Below are positions 1 to 8,013 of a stretch of DNA of 64,000 nt, piece after piece. The notes below the pieces were generated by a model. The model did no database searches and was not told where the DNA came from. It saw only the letters and a list, made by a program, of their open reading frames with translations. How positions within the stretch are numbered: the first letter of the stretch is position 1; each line of letters starts with the position of its first letter. Both the position numbers and the translations under genes were made by a program. Origin of the DNA: Microlunatus flavus (GTDB lineage: Bacteria; Actinomycetota; Actinomycetes; Propionibacteriales; Propionibacteriaceae). The DNA lies in NCBI RefSeq assembly GCF_900110855.1, contig NZ_FOFA01000006.1, positions 232,938-296,937 of the forward strand. Direction: 5' to 3'.

Positions 1-1425
1 GAGGTCGCGCATGCTGACGACGCTGTAGACGACGCCGACCTCGTTCGCGCTCTCGTTCGCACGCAGCGGCTCCGTCTCGGCCACGAAGTCCTGGATCTCG
101 ACGAGCAGGTCGTGCGGCGCCCAGAACGAGTCCTGGATCGTCGCGCCCATCCACGACCCGTACGGCACGCTCATGTTGGCGCCGAAGGCCGCGGCCTCGT
201 AGAGGCTGAGCCGCAGCCGGTCGCGGCCGCGGCCGGCCGCCAGCGCGTCGATGAGCTCGGGCACGACGCCGCCGTACGGGTTCTCGACGACGACGACGTC
301 GCCGACCCCGGCGTAGCGGCGGAACGCGTCGACGTAGCGGTACCACTCCGGCTGGCGGTAGGTGGTGTTCCGCATCTCGGTGATGATCAGGTCGACCTCG
401 TCGGCCAGCGGCAGGTAGTGCGGGTCGAGGTTGAAGAAGTTGCCGCTGACGAGCACCTCACGACCGCGGCTGCGGGCGTACTCCTTCGCGTAGCGGGCCA
501 GCTCGGCGAAGTGCGTCGTGATCGCCGCGCACTGGTAGGCGTAGTAGGCGTCGAAGAGCGGCGACTCGCGCTGGCGGTCGCGGAAGTCGAAGCCCTGGGC
601 GCGCAGCCAGTCGCCGTAGTGGAACGTGGTGAGGTCGACCCCGTCGAGCTCGGCCGGCGTCTCGTCGAGACCCTGCAGGAAGGCGCGGAACTGCGCCATG
701 CAGTCCTTGCAGAAGCACGCGCCGTACTGCATGGCCCCCAGGGGGAGCTCGGCCTCGTCGAGCTGGACGCCGTCGACGCCGGCGTCGACCTGGATGCGGA
801 TGACGGCCTTGAGGTACTCGCGCCAGACCGGGTTGTTCCGGTCCATGTAGAAGCACTGGTGGTCGCGGTCGGGGCACTCGACCCAGCGCGCGTGGCACGG
901 CTTCTGGTCGATGTCGCGGGCGACGCACTCCTCGATCAGGTCGGTCACCCGTTCGCCGCGGCTGTTGGTGAGCCCGCCCGGGAAGTAGTCCTCGAACGGC
1001 GCCCAGAGGTTCGGGTAGCGGTTGGAGGAGAACTCGCGCAGGCCCATCCAGTCGCGGTGCCCGACGCCCCGGAGCTCGTTGAGCGCGAGGACGGTGGTCT
1101 CGTCGTCGTCGAGCTCGACCCCGAACTCCCAGCCCTGCGCCTCGAAGACGATGCCGAAGACCTTGATCCCCCGGGCCTGGCAGGCGGCGACGAACTCGGC
1201 GTCGTTGACCGTGCCGTAGAAGCGGGCCCGGGCGCCGGGGTCGCCGAACGCCTCCTGCTCCAGGTACGGCAGCGCCAGCGAGCCGCCGCCCATCGCCGCC
1301 CACACCAGCACCGTGGCGCGGTAGTCGACGAGGTCCTCGACCATGCGCAGCCGCCGCGGCGGGAGGCTGGGGTGGTAGCAGTGCTGCCCCGGGTACCAGG
1401 CGTCGAAGTAGACACCACGCTCCAC
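1..1425 (-). CDS. Hypothetical glycoside hydrolase (GHL6-like TIM barrel), 3' end outside window
   Basis: The frame is open from a GTG at 1425 to the left edge (475 codons seen), so the C-terminus is missing. The protein begins with a short beta-strand and WYPG turn and has no signal peptide, so it is probably cytoplasmic. Residues 219-226 read GVQLDEAE, the type of acidic strand end that carries catalytic residues in TIM-barrel hydrolases, followed by a CFCKDC cysteine cluster (about 237-242) that is common in hypothetical glycosyl hydrolase families near beta-galactosidases. The start lies 6 nt after the stop of the PhyH gene, in one operon with the xylanase and Gfo/Idh genes. Family placement is from memory of these motifs and the substrate is unknown. 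The coding frame itself is well supported by composition and operon position. Confidence 0.7.
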   Translation of the reverse strand, partial: MERGVYFDAWYPGQHCYHPSLPPRRLRMVEDLVDYRATVLVWAAMGGGSLALPYLEQEAFGDPGARARFYGTVNDAEFVAACQARGIKVFGIVFEAQGWEFGVELDDDETTVLALNELRGVGHRDWMGLREFSSNRYPNLWAPFEDYFPGGLTNSRGERVTDLIEECVARDIDQKPCHARWVECPDRDHQCFYMDRNNPVWREYLKAVIRIQVDAGVDGVQLDEAELPLGAMQYGACFCKDCMAQFRAFLQGLDETPAELDGVDLTTFHYGDWLRAQGFDFRDRQRESPLFDAYYAYQCAAITTHFAELARYAKEYARSRGREVLVSGNFFNLDPHYLPLADEVDLIITEMRNTTYRQPEWYRYVDAFRRYAGVGDVVVVENPYGGVVPELIDALAAGRGRDRLRLSLYEAAAFGANMSVPYGSWMGATIQDSFWAPHDLLVEIQDFVAETEPLRANESANEVGVVYSVVSMRDL

Positions 1426-1431
1426 GCGCGA

Positions 1432-2181
1432 TCAGCCGTTCTCGTAGGTGTTGCCGGCGGTGTCGGTCCCCCGGGCCAGCCAGATCTTCCAGCCCGCGTT
1501 CTGCTCGACCGGCATCACCCGGACCGACGCCGGGAAGTAGCGCATGGTGTAGCCGGTCCGGCGCACCGGCGAGGTGTTGGGCTTCGCGCCGTGCACGATG
1601 CGCCCGTCGTGCATCGAGAACTCGCCGCGCTCGAGCTCGAAGTCGACCGCCAGGTCCTCGTCGACGTCGGGGATCTCGGCGTGGAAGGTCTGCACGCTCA
1701 TGTCCGTCGGCACGTAGTTGTCGTGGAAGCCGCCCTCGAGGTGGCTGCCCGGGATCACCCGCATGCAGCCGTTGCTGCGGTTGCTCGGCCCGAGCGCGAG
1801 CCAGACGGTGACGATCCGGTCGTACGCGGACAGCCGGCCGTTCCAGAAGGCCGAGTCCTCGTGCCAGGGCGTCGCCCGGCCGGTGAAGGGCTCCTTGGAG
1901 ATGAAGTGGCTGGTCCACAGGGCGATGTCCTCCCCGACCAGCGGCTGCACGAGGTCGAGCACCTCGTCGGACAGCAGGTAGTCCAGCAGCCGCGGGTCGC
2001 GGAAGTGCGGGGTGTCGAGCTCGTCGGACAGCTTGCTGCCCTTGTCGGACAGGTGCTCGTCGAAGATGCCCTCCAGCGCGTCGAGCTTCTCGGCGGAGAA
2101 CAGCTGGCGGTGCGGGAGCAGGTAGCCGTTGCTGCGGAAGTCGGCGACGTCGGAGTCGGTGAGGGTGGCGGTGTGCGGCAT
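1432..2181 (-). CDS. Phytanoyl-CoA dioxygenase (PhyH) family protein
   Basis: A 249-residue cytoplasmic Fe(II)/2-oxoglutarate-dependent oxygenase of the PhyH fold. The 2-His-1-carboxylate iron site is visible: H107 and D109 in PWHEDSAFW and the distal H197 in HDGRIVHGAKPN, with arginines at about 207-208 (RRTGYTMRYF) placed to bind 2-oxoglutarate. Length fits the family. The ATG at 2181 has an AGAGG sequence about 13 nt upstream. It sits between the Gfo/Idh dehydrogenase and the hypothetical glycoside hydrolase in the xylanase operon, so it probably oxidises a sugar or cyclitol-derived intermediate, not a fatty acyl-CoA. That role is inferred from context only. Confidence 0.85.
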   Translation of the reverse strand: MPHTATLTDSDVADFRSNGYLLPHRQLFSAEKLDALEGIFDEHLSDKGSKLSDELDTPHFRDPRLLDYLLSDEVLDLVQPLVGEDIALWTSHFISKEPFTGRATPWHEDSAFWNGRLSAYDRIVTVWLALGPSNRSNGCMRVIPGSHLEGGFHDNYVPTDMSVQTFHAEIPDVDEDLAVDFELERGEFSMHDGRIVHGAKPNTSPVRRTGYTMRYFPASVRVMPVEQNAGWKIWLARGTDTAGNTYENG

Positions 2182-2215
2182 GGCGGTGCAGCCTCTCAGG
2201 GTCGGGCGCGAGGGA

Positions 2216-3283
2216 TCAGCGGGCGCCGAGCACGCGGATCAGCTCGGCGAAGAGGTCGAGGTCCGCCACGAAGTCCTCGGGCGTCGTCTTGGGCGCCCGG
2301 CCCTCGACGACGCACGCGTGGAAGTACTCGAGCTCGTGGGTGTAGGGGTCCTTGAGGTGCGGCCTGATGACCGTCCTGCGCAGGGCGTCCCCGCTCGTCT
2401 CCTCGACGGTCAGCGTCGTCGGCAGGTGGCGCACGTACGGGGTGTCGTACTGGATCCGCATCGAGGCGAGGTCCCCGTACACCTCGAGGTGGGCGTCGAA
2501 GCGCAGCTGCTCGTCGACGCCGGTCTCGTAGGACACGACGAAGCCCGGGTAGTCGAGCAGCGCCGCGATGTAGCCGCCCTGCTTCCACATCCGTGCGGCG
2601 GCGACGCGGGACGGCCGGCCCAGCAGCTCGCGCATCGCGGAGAAGTCGTGACTGCCGAGGCCGCACAGCAGCCGGTACGCCCCGGCGAGCTCGCCGCCCA
2701 CGTCGCCGATGGCGTCCTTGACCAGCGCCGAGCCCCGGTCCCAGCGCTCGTGCATCTGCGCCTCGGTCAGGTCGGTGGGACGCACGACGTGCGACGTCTG
2801 GTCGACGATGAGCTGGTTGCGGCCGATGACGTCGTGCACGCGCGCGAAGTTGACACCGCCGAGCGTGGGCAGCAGCTCCTTGGCCTCGAGGAACGCCGGC
2901 GCGAAGCGGCGCATGTAGCCGACCATCACCGTCAGGCCCGTGCGGTCGCGGGCCTCGACGATGCGCTCGGCCTCGCGCGGGGAGAGGCACATCGGCTTCT
3001 CCACCAGCACGTGCAGGCCGTGCTCGAGCGCGGAGACGACGCACTCGGCGTGGTACTCGTCGCTGTTGAGCACGAGCACGGCGTCGAGGCCGCCCGCCTC
3101 GACCATCTCGGTGGCCGACAGGTAGGTCTGCGGGATGCCGAAGCGGTCGCCGACCTGCTTGGCGAGGGTGGGTGAGATGTCGCAGCCGGCCTGCACGGAG
3201 AACAGCTCCGGCAGCGACTGCAGGACGGGGAGGTGGACCACCTGGGCCACCTCCCCCAGACCGATGACGCCGACGTTCAGCAC
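2216..3283 (-). CDS. Gfo/Idh/MocA family NAD(P)-dependent oxidoreductase
   Basis: A 355-residue dehydrogenase. The N-terminal Rossmann motif is VGVIGLGEVAQ (residues 4-14) and the conserved EKP motif (VEKPMCLS, K96) carries the catalytic lysine of this family; a GFO_IDH_MocA C-terminal domain follows. I chose the GTG at 3283 because AAAGGA lies about 8 nt upstream and the Rossmann strand starts at once; the frame stays open further upstream but that part is antisense to the xylanase gene. It lies 44 nt after the xylanase stop and 34 nt before the PhyH start, in one operon. Members oxidise sugars, sugar acids or inositols; the substrate here is not known. Confidence 0.9.
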   Translation of the reverse strand: MLNVGVIGLGEVAQVVHLPVLQSLPELFSVQAGCDISPTLAKQVGDRFGIPQTYLSATEMVEAGGLDAVLVLNSDEYHAECVVSALEHGLHVLVEKPMCLSPREAERIVEARDRTGLTVMVGYMRRFAPAFLEAKELLPTLGGVNFARVHDVIGRNQLIVDQTSHVVRPTDLTEAQMHERWDRGSALVKDAIGDVGGELAGAYRLLCGLGSHDFSAMRELLGRPSRVAAARMWKQGGYIAALLDYPGFVVSYETGVDEQLRFDAHLEVYGDLASMRIQYDTPYVRHLPTTLTVEETSGDALRRTVIRPHLKDPYTHELEYFHACVVEGRAPKTTPEDFVADLDLFAELIRVLGAR

Positions 3284-3327
3284 GCGGGTCCTTTCGCAGG
3301 GGTGGGTTCGGGGGGGGAGTCGTGCGC

Positions 3328-4629
3328 TCAGCGGTGCCGCGGCAGCCGCCACAGCGGGCGCCGCCTGGGCGCGTCCGCGAGCGCGTGCCGGAGGGCCTCG
3401 TAGGCGAGCTTCGGCTTGAGGCCCTCGTCCGCGTACGGCAGCGGCCGGCGCTCGGCGCCGTCCTCGCGCGGGTAGTCCTCCTGCAGCCAGGTGTAGCGGT
3501 CCGACAGCCCGAAGGTCATCAGCGCCTTGACGTCGCGGTTGGGCAGCACGTTCTCGAGGTAGCGGGCGTAGCACTCGGCGACCGCCGCGTCGCGCGCCGT
3601 CACGTCGACCGGCAGCCCGTCGTCCAGGACGTCCATCTCGGTGATGAGGATGTCCACGCCGAGGTCGGCGACCTTGTTCAGGAACCGTCGGTACGACTTC
3701 GGGTCGAAGTCGGACAGGAAGTACTTGGCGTTCAGGTGGGCCTGGATGCCCAGCGCGTCGACGGGCACGTCGTCGCGCCGCAGCTTCTTCAGCACGGTGA
3801 GCATCGCCTGCTGGCGGGCCTCCGGGTCGTCGCCGTACTCGTTGGTCGACTCGAACCCGAACTCGTTGATCACCCGCACCGCGTGCCGGTCGTACTTCTT
3901 CGCCAGGCGGAAGGCCTTGGCCACGTAGCCGCGGCCGATGGTCTGGTACCAGGGGACCTCGGTGCGCAGGCCGTCCTCGCCCTCGGGGTCGGTGACCTCG
4001 TTGGCGACGATCCAGCCCGCGGTGCGGCCGCGGTAGCGCTTCACCAGCGCCTTCTCGACGCCGAACAGCAGGTCGGAGGCGTCGTCGTGGCTCAGCTCGT
4101 ACAGCGTCGAGAAGTCCTCGCCCCACCCGTCCCCGAAGCCCTCGTCCCACACGAGGTGCGCGGCGAAGACGAGCTGGTGGTCGCGCTGCGCGCGGGCGTA
4201 GAGCTTGTCGCCGAAGCTGAAGTCGAGCGCCGAGTCCGGCGTCGGCTTGAGCTGGTACCAGAGCAGGTCGTCCTCGGTGAAGAGGATCGCCGCCTGCTGG
4301 TCGACGAGGGCGCTGTACTCCGCGTCGTCGAAGAGCCGGCTGGTGTGCGAGGTGCCGTAGGCCAGGCGCGCGTCGGCGCCGATCTTCCACAGCGGCGTAC
4401 GGGCGGCGTAGTGCCGGGTGCGCGCGGTCGCGGCGAGCGTCGACGGCGCGGGCTGCACGGGTGCGGCCGTGGCGGTGGCGCCCGTCCCGATCGCCAGGGC
4501 CAGCCCTCCGGCGGCGGCGCCGCCGAGCAGGAGCCGGCGGGACACGGCCGGCGCGGCTGCCTCGACCGCGTCAGTGGCGTTGGCAGCGTCAGCGATGCCA
4601 ATCGATTTGGTGGTCATGGCCGGGAACAC
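3328..4629 (-). CDS. TAT-exported glycoside hydrolase family 10 (endo-1,4-beta-xylanase-like)
   Basis: A 433-residue secreted enzyme. The N-terminus has a twin-arginine signal (SRRLLLGG at 30-37, hydrophobic stretch, ATAAP near 53-57). The mature part is a GH10 TIM barrel: the acid/base glutamate is E211 in WIVANEV and the nucleophile is E331 in ITEMDV, with ALGIQAHL before it, all in family order. GH10 enzymes cleave internal beta-1,4-xylan bonds by a retaining mechanism. GTG 4629 is chosen because GGGAGG lies 7 nt upstream; ATG 4617 has no such site. It is the first gene of a four-gene minus-strand operon, and a LacI-type operator (4597-4610) lies inside codons 7-11, where a bound repressor would block elongation. 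Several subsites differ from model xylanases, so exact specificity is open. Confidence 0.88.
   Translation of the reverse strand: MFPAMTTKSIGIADAANATDAVEAAAPAVSRRLLLGGAAAGGLALAIGTGATATAAPVQPAPSTLAATARTRHYAARTPLWKIGADARLAYGTSHTSRLFDDAEYSALVDQQAAILFTEDDLLWYQLKPTPDSALDFSFGDKLYARAQRDHQLVFAAHLVWDEGFGDGWGEDFSTLYELSHDDASDLLFGVEKALVKRYRGRTAGWIVANEVTDPEGEDGLRTEVPWYQTIGRGYVAKAFRLAKKYDRHAVRVINEFGFESTNEYGDDPEARQQAMLTVLKKLRRDDVPVDALGIQAHLNAKYFLSDFDPKSYRRFLNKVADLGVDILITEMDVLDDGLPVDVTARDAAVAECYARYLENVLPNRDVKALMTFGLSDRYTWLQEDYPREDGAERRPLPYADEGLKPKLAYEALRHALADAPRRRPLWRLPRHR
4597..4610. promoter_or_regulatory. LacI-type operator, copy 1 (xylanase operon)
   Basis: GCCAATCGATTTGG, with the perfect core AATCGATT at 4600-4607 and a central CG typical of LacI-family operators. 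It lies just inside the 5' end of the xylanase gene. The same core occurs at 5764-5777 and 6643-6656. Confidence 0.75.
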
Positions 4630-4691
4630 TAGCGGGCCTCCCGACCGATGGGAAGGGGTTCGCTGAACGTGTCTGAGACTGTGCCGGAGCC

Positions 4692-5717
4692 TCAGCTGGT
4701 CTCGCGGACGATGAGGCGGCAGGGCAGGGTGACGGTGCGGCGGGAGCCGGTGTGGCGACCCTGGAGGCGGTCGAGGACGAGCTTCGCCGCCGACCAGCCG
4801 GTCTCGTACGCGGGGTTGGCGATGGTGGTGAGGGCCGGGCTGACCAGGGAGGCCGCCTCGATGTCGTCGAAGCCGACGAGTCGCACGTCGTCCGGCGCGC
4901 GGAGCCCGAGCGACCGGAGGGCGTCGAGCGCGCCGATCGCCATCAGGTCGTTGGCGCAGAAGACGGCGTCCGGGCGCTGCGGCAGCCGCATGAGCCTGAG
5001 CATCGCCTCACGTCCGCCGACCCGGGTCCAGTCGCCGTGCACGCGCAGCTGCTGGGGGGCCTTCAGCCCCGCGGTGCGCAGCGCCGCCTCGTAGCCCTCC
5101 TCGCGGGAGTGGCCGAGCGTGCGGGGCCCCTCGATGATCGCCACGCGCCGCGCCCCGCGGGCGAGCAGGTGCTCCACCGCCGCCTGGGAGGCCTCCTCGT
5201 CCGCGGCCAGCACCCGGTCGACGAGCGGGTGGTCCACGCTCTCACCGAGGCTGACGGTCGGGACGCCGGCGGCGAGGGCGGCGGCGACCGCCTCGTCCTC
5301 GGCGTCGACCGAGGTGATCAGGAGGGCGTCGGCCCCCCGGGCGACCATGTCGGAGACGTAGGCGCGCTCGCGCTTCGTCGAGCCGTCGGTGTTGCAGACC
5401 CACGTCCCGTACTCCGCCCCGAGCGAGTCGCTGAGGCCCCGGGTCACCTGGCCGTAGAAGGGGTTCGTGATGTCGGGCACGACGACGCCGATCATCTGCG
5501 AGCTGCCGACCCGGAGGCTCCGCGCGAGCCGGCTCGGCCGGTAGTGCAGCTGTGCCACCGCCGCCTCGACCCGCTCCCGGGTGGAGGCGGCCACCGGACG
5601 TTTGCCCGTGAGGACGTGCGACACGGTCGTCGTGCTGACGCCCGAGACGCGCGCGACGTCGGAGATCGTCGCCCTCGTGGTCGGCGTCCCGGCTGCGGGG
5701 TCGGCCTCGGTGGTCAT
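4692..5717 (-). CDS. LacI-family transcriptional repressor
   Basis: A 341-residue regulator. The N-terminal LacI helix-turn-helix is ISDVARVSGVSTTTVSHVL with the hinge helix YRPSRLARSLR (residues about 17-70), followed by a periplasmic-binding-protein-like sensor domain (IGVVVPDITNPFYGQV to LVGFDDIE). It very probably binds the AATCGATT palindromes at 4597-4610, 5764-5777 and 6643-6656; one lies 47 nt upstream of its own start, which indicates autoregulation. It sits between the xylanase operon and the divergent PIG-L gene. The inducer is probably a sugar imported by the adjacent ABC system; this is inferred. Confidence 0.93.
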   Translation of the reverse strand: MTTEADPAAGTPTTRATISDVARVSGVSTTTVSHVLTGKRPVAASTRERVEAAVAQLHYRPSRLARSLRVGSSQMIGVVVPDITNPFYGQVTRGLSDSLGAEYGTWVCNTDGSTKRERAYVSDMVARGADALLITSVDAEDEAVAAALAAGVPTVSLGESVDHPLVDRVLAADEEASQAAVEHLLARGARRVAIIEGPRTLGHSREEGYEAALRTAGLKAPQQLRVHGDWTRVGGREAMLRLMRLPQRPDAVFCANDLMAIGALDALRSLGLRAPDDVRLVGFDDIEAASLVSPALTTIANPAYETGWSAAKLVLDRLQGRHTGSRRTVTLPCRLIVRETS

Positions 5718-5763
5718 GGGCCCCCTCTTCTCGCTCGGCGTCGGCGTGCGTGACACCGTAGCG

Positions 5764-5777
5764 GCCAATCGATTGCC
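5764..5777. promoter_or_regulatory. LacI-type operator, copy 2 (regulator / PIG-L divergent promoter)
   Basis: GCCAATCGATTGCC contains the perfect 10-bp palindrome CAATCGATTG (5766-5775). It lies between the LacI start (5717) and the PIG-L start (5832), so it can control both. Confidence 0.78.
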
Positions 5778-5831
5778 GTGCCGGGAACATCTCGTGCACG
5801 ACAGGTGTGTGTCGAGCCGGAGGAGGACGAC

Positions 5832-6557
5832 GTGCTGCTCGAGGACGTGCACCGCGTGCTGGTGGTCGTCGCGCACTGCGACGACGCGGAGTGGATGTTC
5901 GGCGGAACCGTCGCCCGGCTGGTCGGGCAGGGCGCGGTCGTCGACTACGTGGTCACCACCGACGGCGCCAGCGGCGGCGTCGACATGACCGTGTCGAACG
6001 CCGAGCTGGCCGCGACCCGCGCGCAGGAGCAGCGAGCCGCGGCGCAGGTCCTCGGCGTGCGGGAGGTGACCTTCCTCGGCTTCCGCAACGACGAGCTGAC
6101 CGTCTCGCTCGACCTGAAGCGGGCACTGGTCCGCGAGATCCGCCGGTCCCGCCCGGACCTCGTGCTGACGCTGACGCCGCACCGCGCGCTCGACGCGCCG
6201 GTCGGCTGGTCGCACGCCGACCACATCGCCACCGGGGAGGCCACGCTGCAGGCCGTCTACCCCGAGGCGCTGATGCCGCGGATCCACCCCGAGCTCCTCG
6301 AGGAGGGGCTCGAGCCCCACGAGGTCACCGAGGTCTGGTTCCCCGCCCTGGCCGACGCCGACCGCTACGTCGACGTCAGCGCGGTGGTGGACACCAAGAT
6401 GGACGCCGTCTGGTGCCACCGGAGCCAGAACGGGGAGGCGAACGGCGACCGGGCCTGGATGTTCGCCCACCACATCGCCCCGCCGATGGTCGAGGCCGGC
6501 GACCGCATCGGCGTCCGCCACGCGGAACGGTTCCGGCGCGTACGGGTGCATGGGTGA
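5832..6557 (+). CDS. PIG-L family deacetylase (LmbE-like)
   Basis: A 241-residue cytoplasmic zinc hydrolase of the GlcNAc-PI de-N-acetylase/LmbE superfamily, which removes N-acetyl groups from sugars or related amides. The metal and base motif is present as AHCDDAEW (the usual sequence is AHPDDxE, so Pro is replaced by Cys), and the third metal histidine is in SHADHIATGEA. GTG 5832 is preferred because GGAGGAGG lies about 8 nt upstream; the frame is open for 54 nt further. It diverges from the LacI gene, shares its operator and precedes the ABC importer operon. A role in deacetylating an imported amino-sugar derivative is possible but unproven. Confidence 0.88.
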   Translation: MLLEDVHRVLVVVAHCDDAEWMFGGTVARLVGQGAVVDYVVTTDGASGGVDMTVSNAELAATRAQEQRAAAQVLGVREVTFLGFRNDELTVSLDLKRALVREIRRSRPDLVLTLTPHRALDAPVGWSHADHIATGEATLQAVYPEALMPRIHPELLEEGLEPHEVTEVWFPALADADRYVDVSAVVDTKMDAVWCHRSQNGEANGDRAWMFAHHIAPPMVEAGDRIGVRHAERFRRVRVHG

Positions 6558-6642
6558 GCGCACGGCGTCACCGTCGGGTCACGACCGCGCCGGGGTCCTT
6601 GACACCGGCCACCACCTGTAGCAGTCTCCCAGCCATCTCTTA

Positions 6643-6656
6643 GCCAATCGATTTGG
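6643..6656. promoter_or_regulatory. LacI-type operator, copy 3 (ABC importer operon)
   Basis: GCCAATCGATTTGG, matching copy 1 base for base. It lies 38 nt upstream of the substrate-binding protein start (6694), in the 136-nt gap after the PIG-L gene, so the importer operon probably has its own repressed promoter here. Confidence 0.78.
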
Positions 6657-6693
6657 GCGGGCGCGTCCTGCCTCTCCACGGGAAGGCGGTTCG

Positions 6694-8013
6694 ATGACGA
6701 ACCCCAGGTTGCGCCGGTCGGTCTCCCTGCTCGCGGCGGGCAGCGCCCTTGCCCTGGTCGCGGCGTGCGGAGGCGGCGGCGGCGGCACTCCGGGCGCCAG
6801 CACCGCCCCGACCGTGGAGGGTCCGGTCCCCGAGCCCACCGCGCCGGTCACGATCACGTTCTCCTCGTGGGTCAGCAACACCAAGGGCATGAAGAAGCTC
6901 TACGCGAAGTTCAGGGCCGAGCACCCGAACATCACCGTCGAGTTCCAGGACGTGCCGGCCGAGGAGTCGGAGAAGAAGCTCACGACCCAGGTGGCCGGCG
7001 GCAACCCGCCGGACGCCGCGTACGTCGACGCGAGCAACATCGCGACGTTCGCGCCGAGCAAGGCCCTGGTCGACCTCGGCAGCTACATGGACCGCAGCGA
7101 CTCCACGAAGCCCGCCGACTTCGTCGACGCCTTCAAGGCCCAGGCGACCGTCGACGGCAAGATGTACGGGCTGCCCTTCGACGGCGAGACGACCGGGCTG
7201 TTCTACCGCAAGGACCTCTTCGAGGCCGCCGGGATCACCGAGCCGCCGAAGACGTGGGACGAGTTCACCGCGGACGCGGCCAAGCTCACCGACCCGGCCA
7301 AGAAGCAGTACGGGTTCCAGGTGTTCGCGCCCGAGGCGGAGTACTACTTCTACCCCTGGCTGTGGCAGAACGGCGGCGAGCTGCTGAGCCCGGACGAGAA
7401 GACGTTCCTGCTCAACAACGACGCCGGCAAGGCGGCCGCCGACTACTACGTAGGGCTGGCCAAGTACTCCTCCCCGGACTACCTGAACTCCAACTCCTAC
7501 GACGCCCGCATCGGCTTCGCCCAGGGCCAGATCGGCATGTACATGGCCGGCTCCTGGTTCGCCGGCACGCTCGACGACGAGTTCCCGAAGATCCACGACC
7601 AGTGGGCCACGGCGCCGCTGCCGAGCGGTACCGCCGGCTGCAAGACGACGATCGCCGGTGACTCGCTCGTCCTGTTCGCGAAGGGCAAGAAGCAGGACGC
7701 GGCCTGGAAGTGGATCGAGTTCCTCAACGCCCCCGAGAACATGGCCGAGTGGACCTACAAGTCCGAGGGCACGTCGCTGCCGCCGCGCACCGCCCTGCTC
7801 GAGTCGCCCGACCTGGTGAAGGAGAAGCCGGTGCTCAAGGGCTTCGCCGACCTCATGAAGTGCGGCGTGAACTACAACATCGCCAACAAGAGCTGGCCGC
7901 GGGTGACCGAGGAGCTCAACACCGAGCTCGGCAACGCGATGTTCGGCAAGGTGACGCCGGCCGAGGCGCTGGACGACACCGCCGCCACGTTCACCAAGCT
8001 CGGGTCGCGTTGA
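6694..8013 (+). CDS. ABC sugar transporter, substrate-binding lipoprotein
   Basis: A 439-residue extracytoplasmic solute-binding protein of carbohydrate-importer family 1. The signal peptide ends in the lipobox LVAAC with the modified cysteine at position 25, followed by a glycine-rich linker. The mature domain starts with VTITFSSWVSN and carries the family GETTGLFYRKDLFEAAG loop. A GGAAGG site precedes the ATG. It is the first gene of a six-gene operon and its stop overlaps the TTG start of the first permease (TTGA). It captures a sugar outside the membrane for the two permeases that follow. No ATPase gene is present, so the importer presumably uses a shared MsiK-type ATPase as is usual in actinobacteria. 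Confidence 0.93.
   Translation: MTNPRLRRSVSLLAAGSALALVAACGGGGGGTPGASTAPTVEGPVPEPTAPVTITFSSWVSNTKGMKKLYAKFRAEHPNITVEFQDVPAEESEKKLTTQVAGGNPPDAAYVDASNIATFAPSKALVDLGSYMDRSDSTKPADFVDAFKAQATVDGKMYGLPFDGETTGLFYRKDLFEAAGITEPPKTWDEFTADAAKLTDPAKKQYGFQVFAPEAEYYFYPWLWQNGGELLSPDEKTFLLNNDAGKAAADYYVGLAKYSSPDYLNSNSYDARIGFAQGQIGMYMAGSWFAGTLDDEFPKIHDQWATAPLPSGTAGCKTTIAGDSLVLFAKGKKQDAAWKWIEFLNAPENMAEWTYKSEGTSLPPRTALLESPDLVKEKPVLKGFADLMKCGVNYNIANKSWPRVTEELNTELGNAMFGKVTPAEALDDTAATFTKLGSR

Noticed and set aside
112..2355. Plus-strand open frame across the left operon.
   Set aside because: Antisense to the hydrolase and PhyH genes, which have motifs and ordered spacing.
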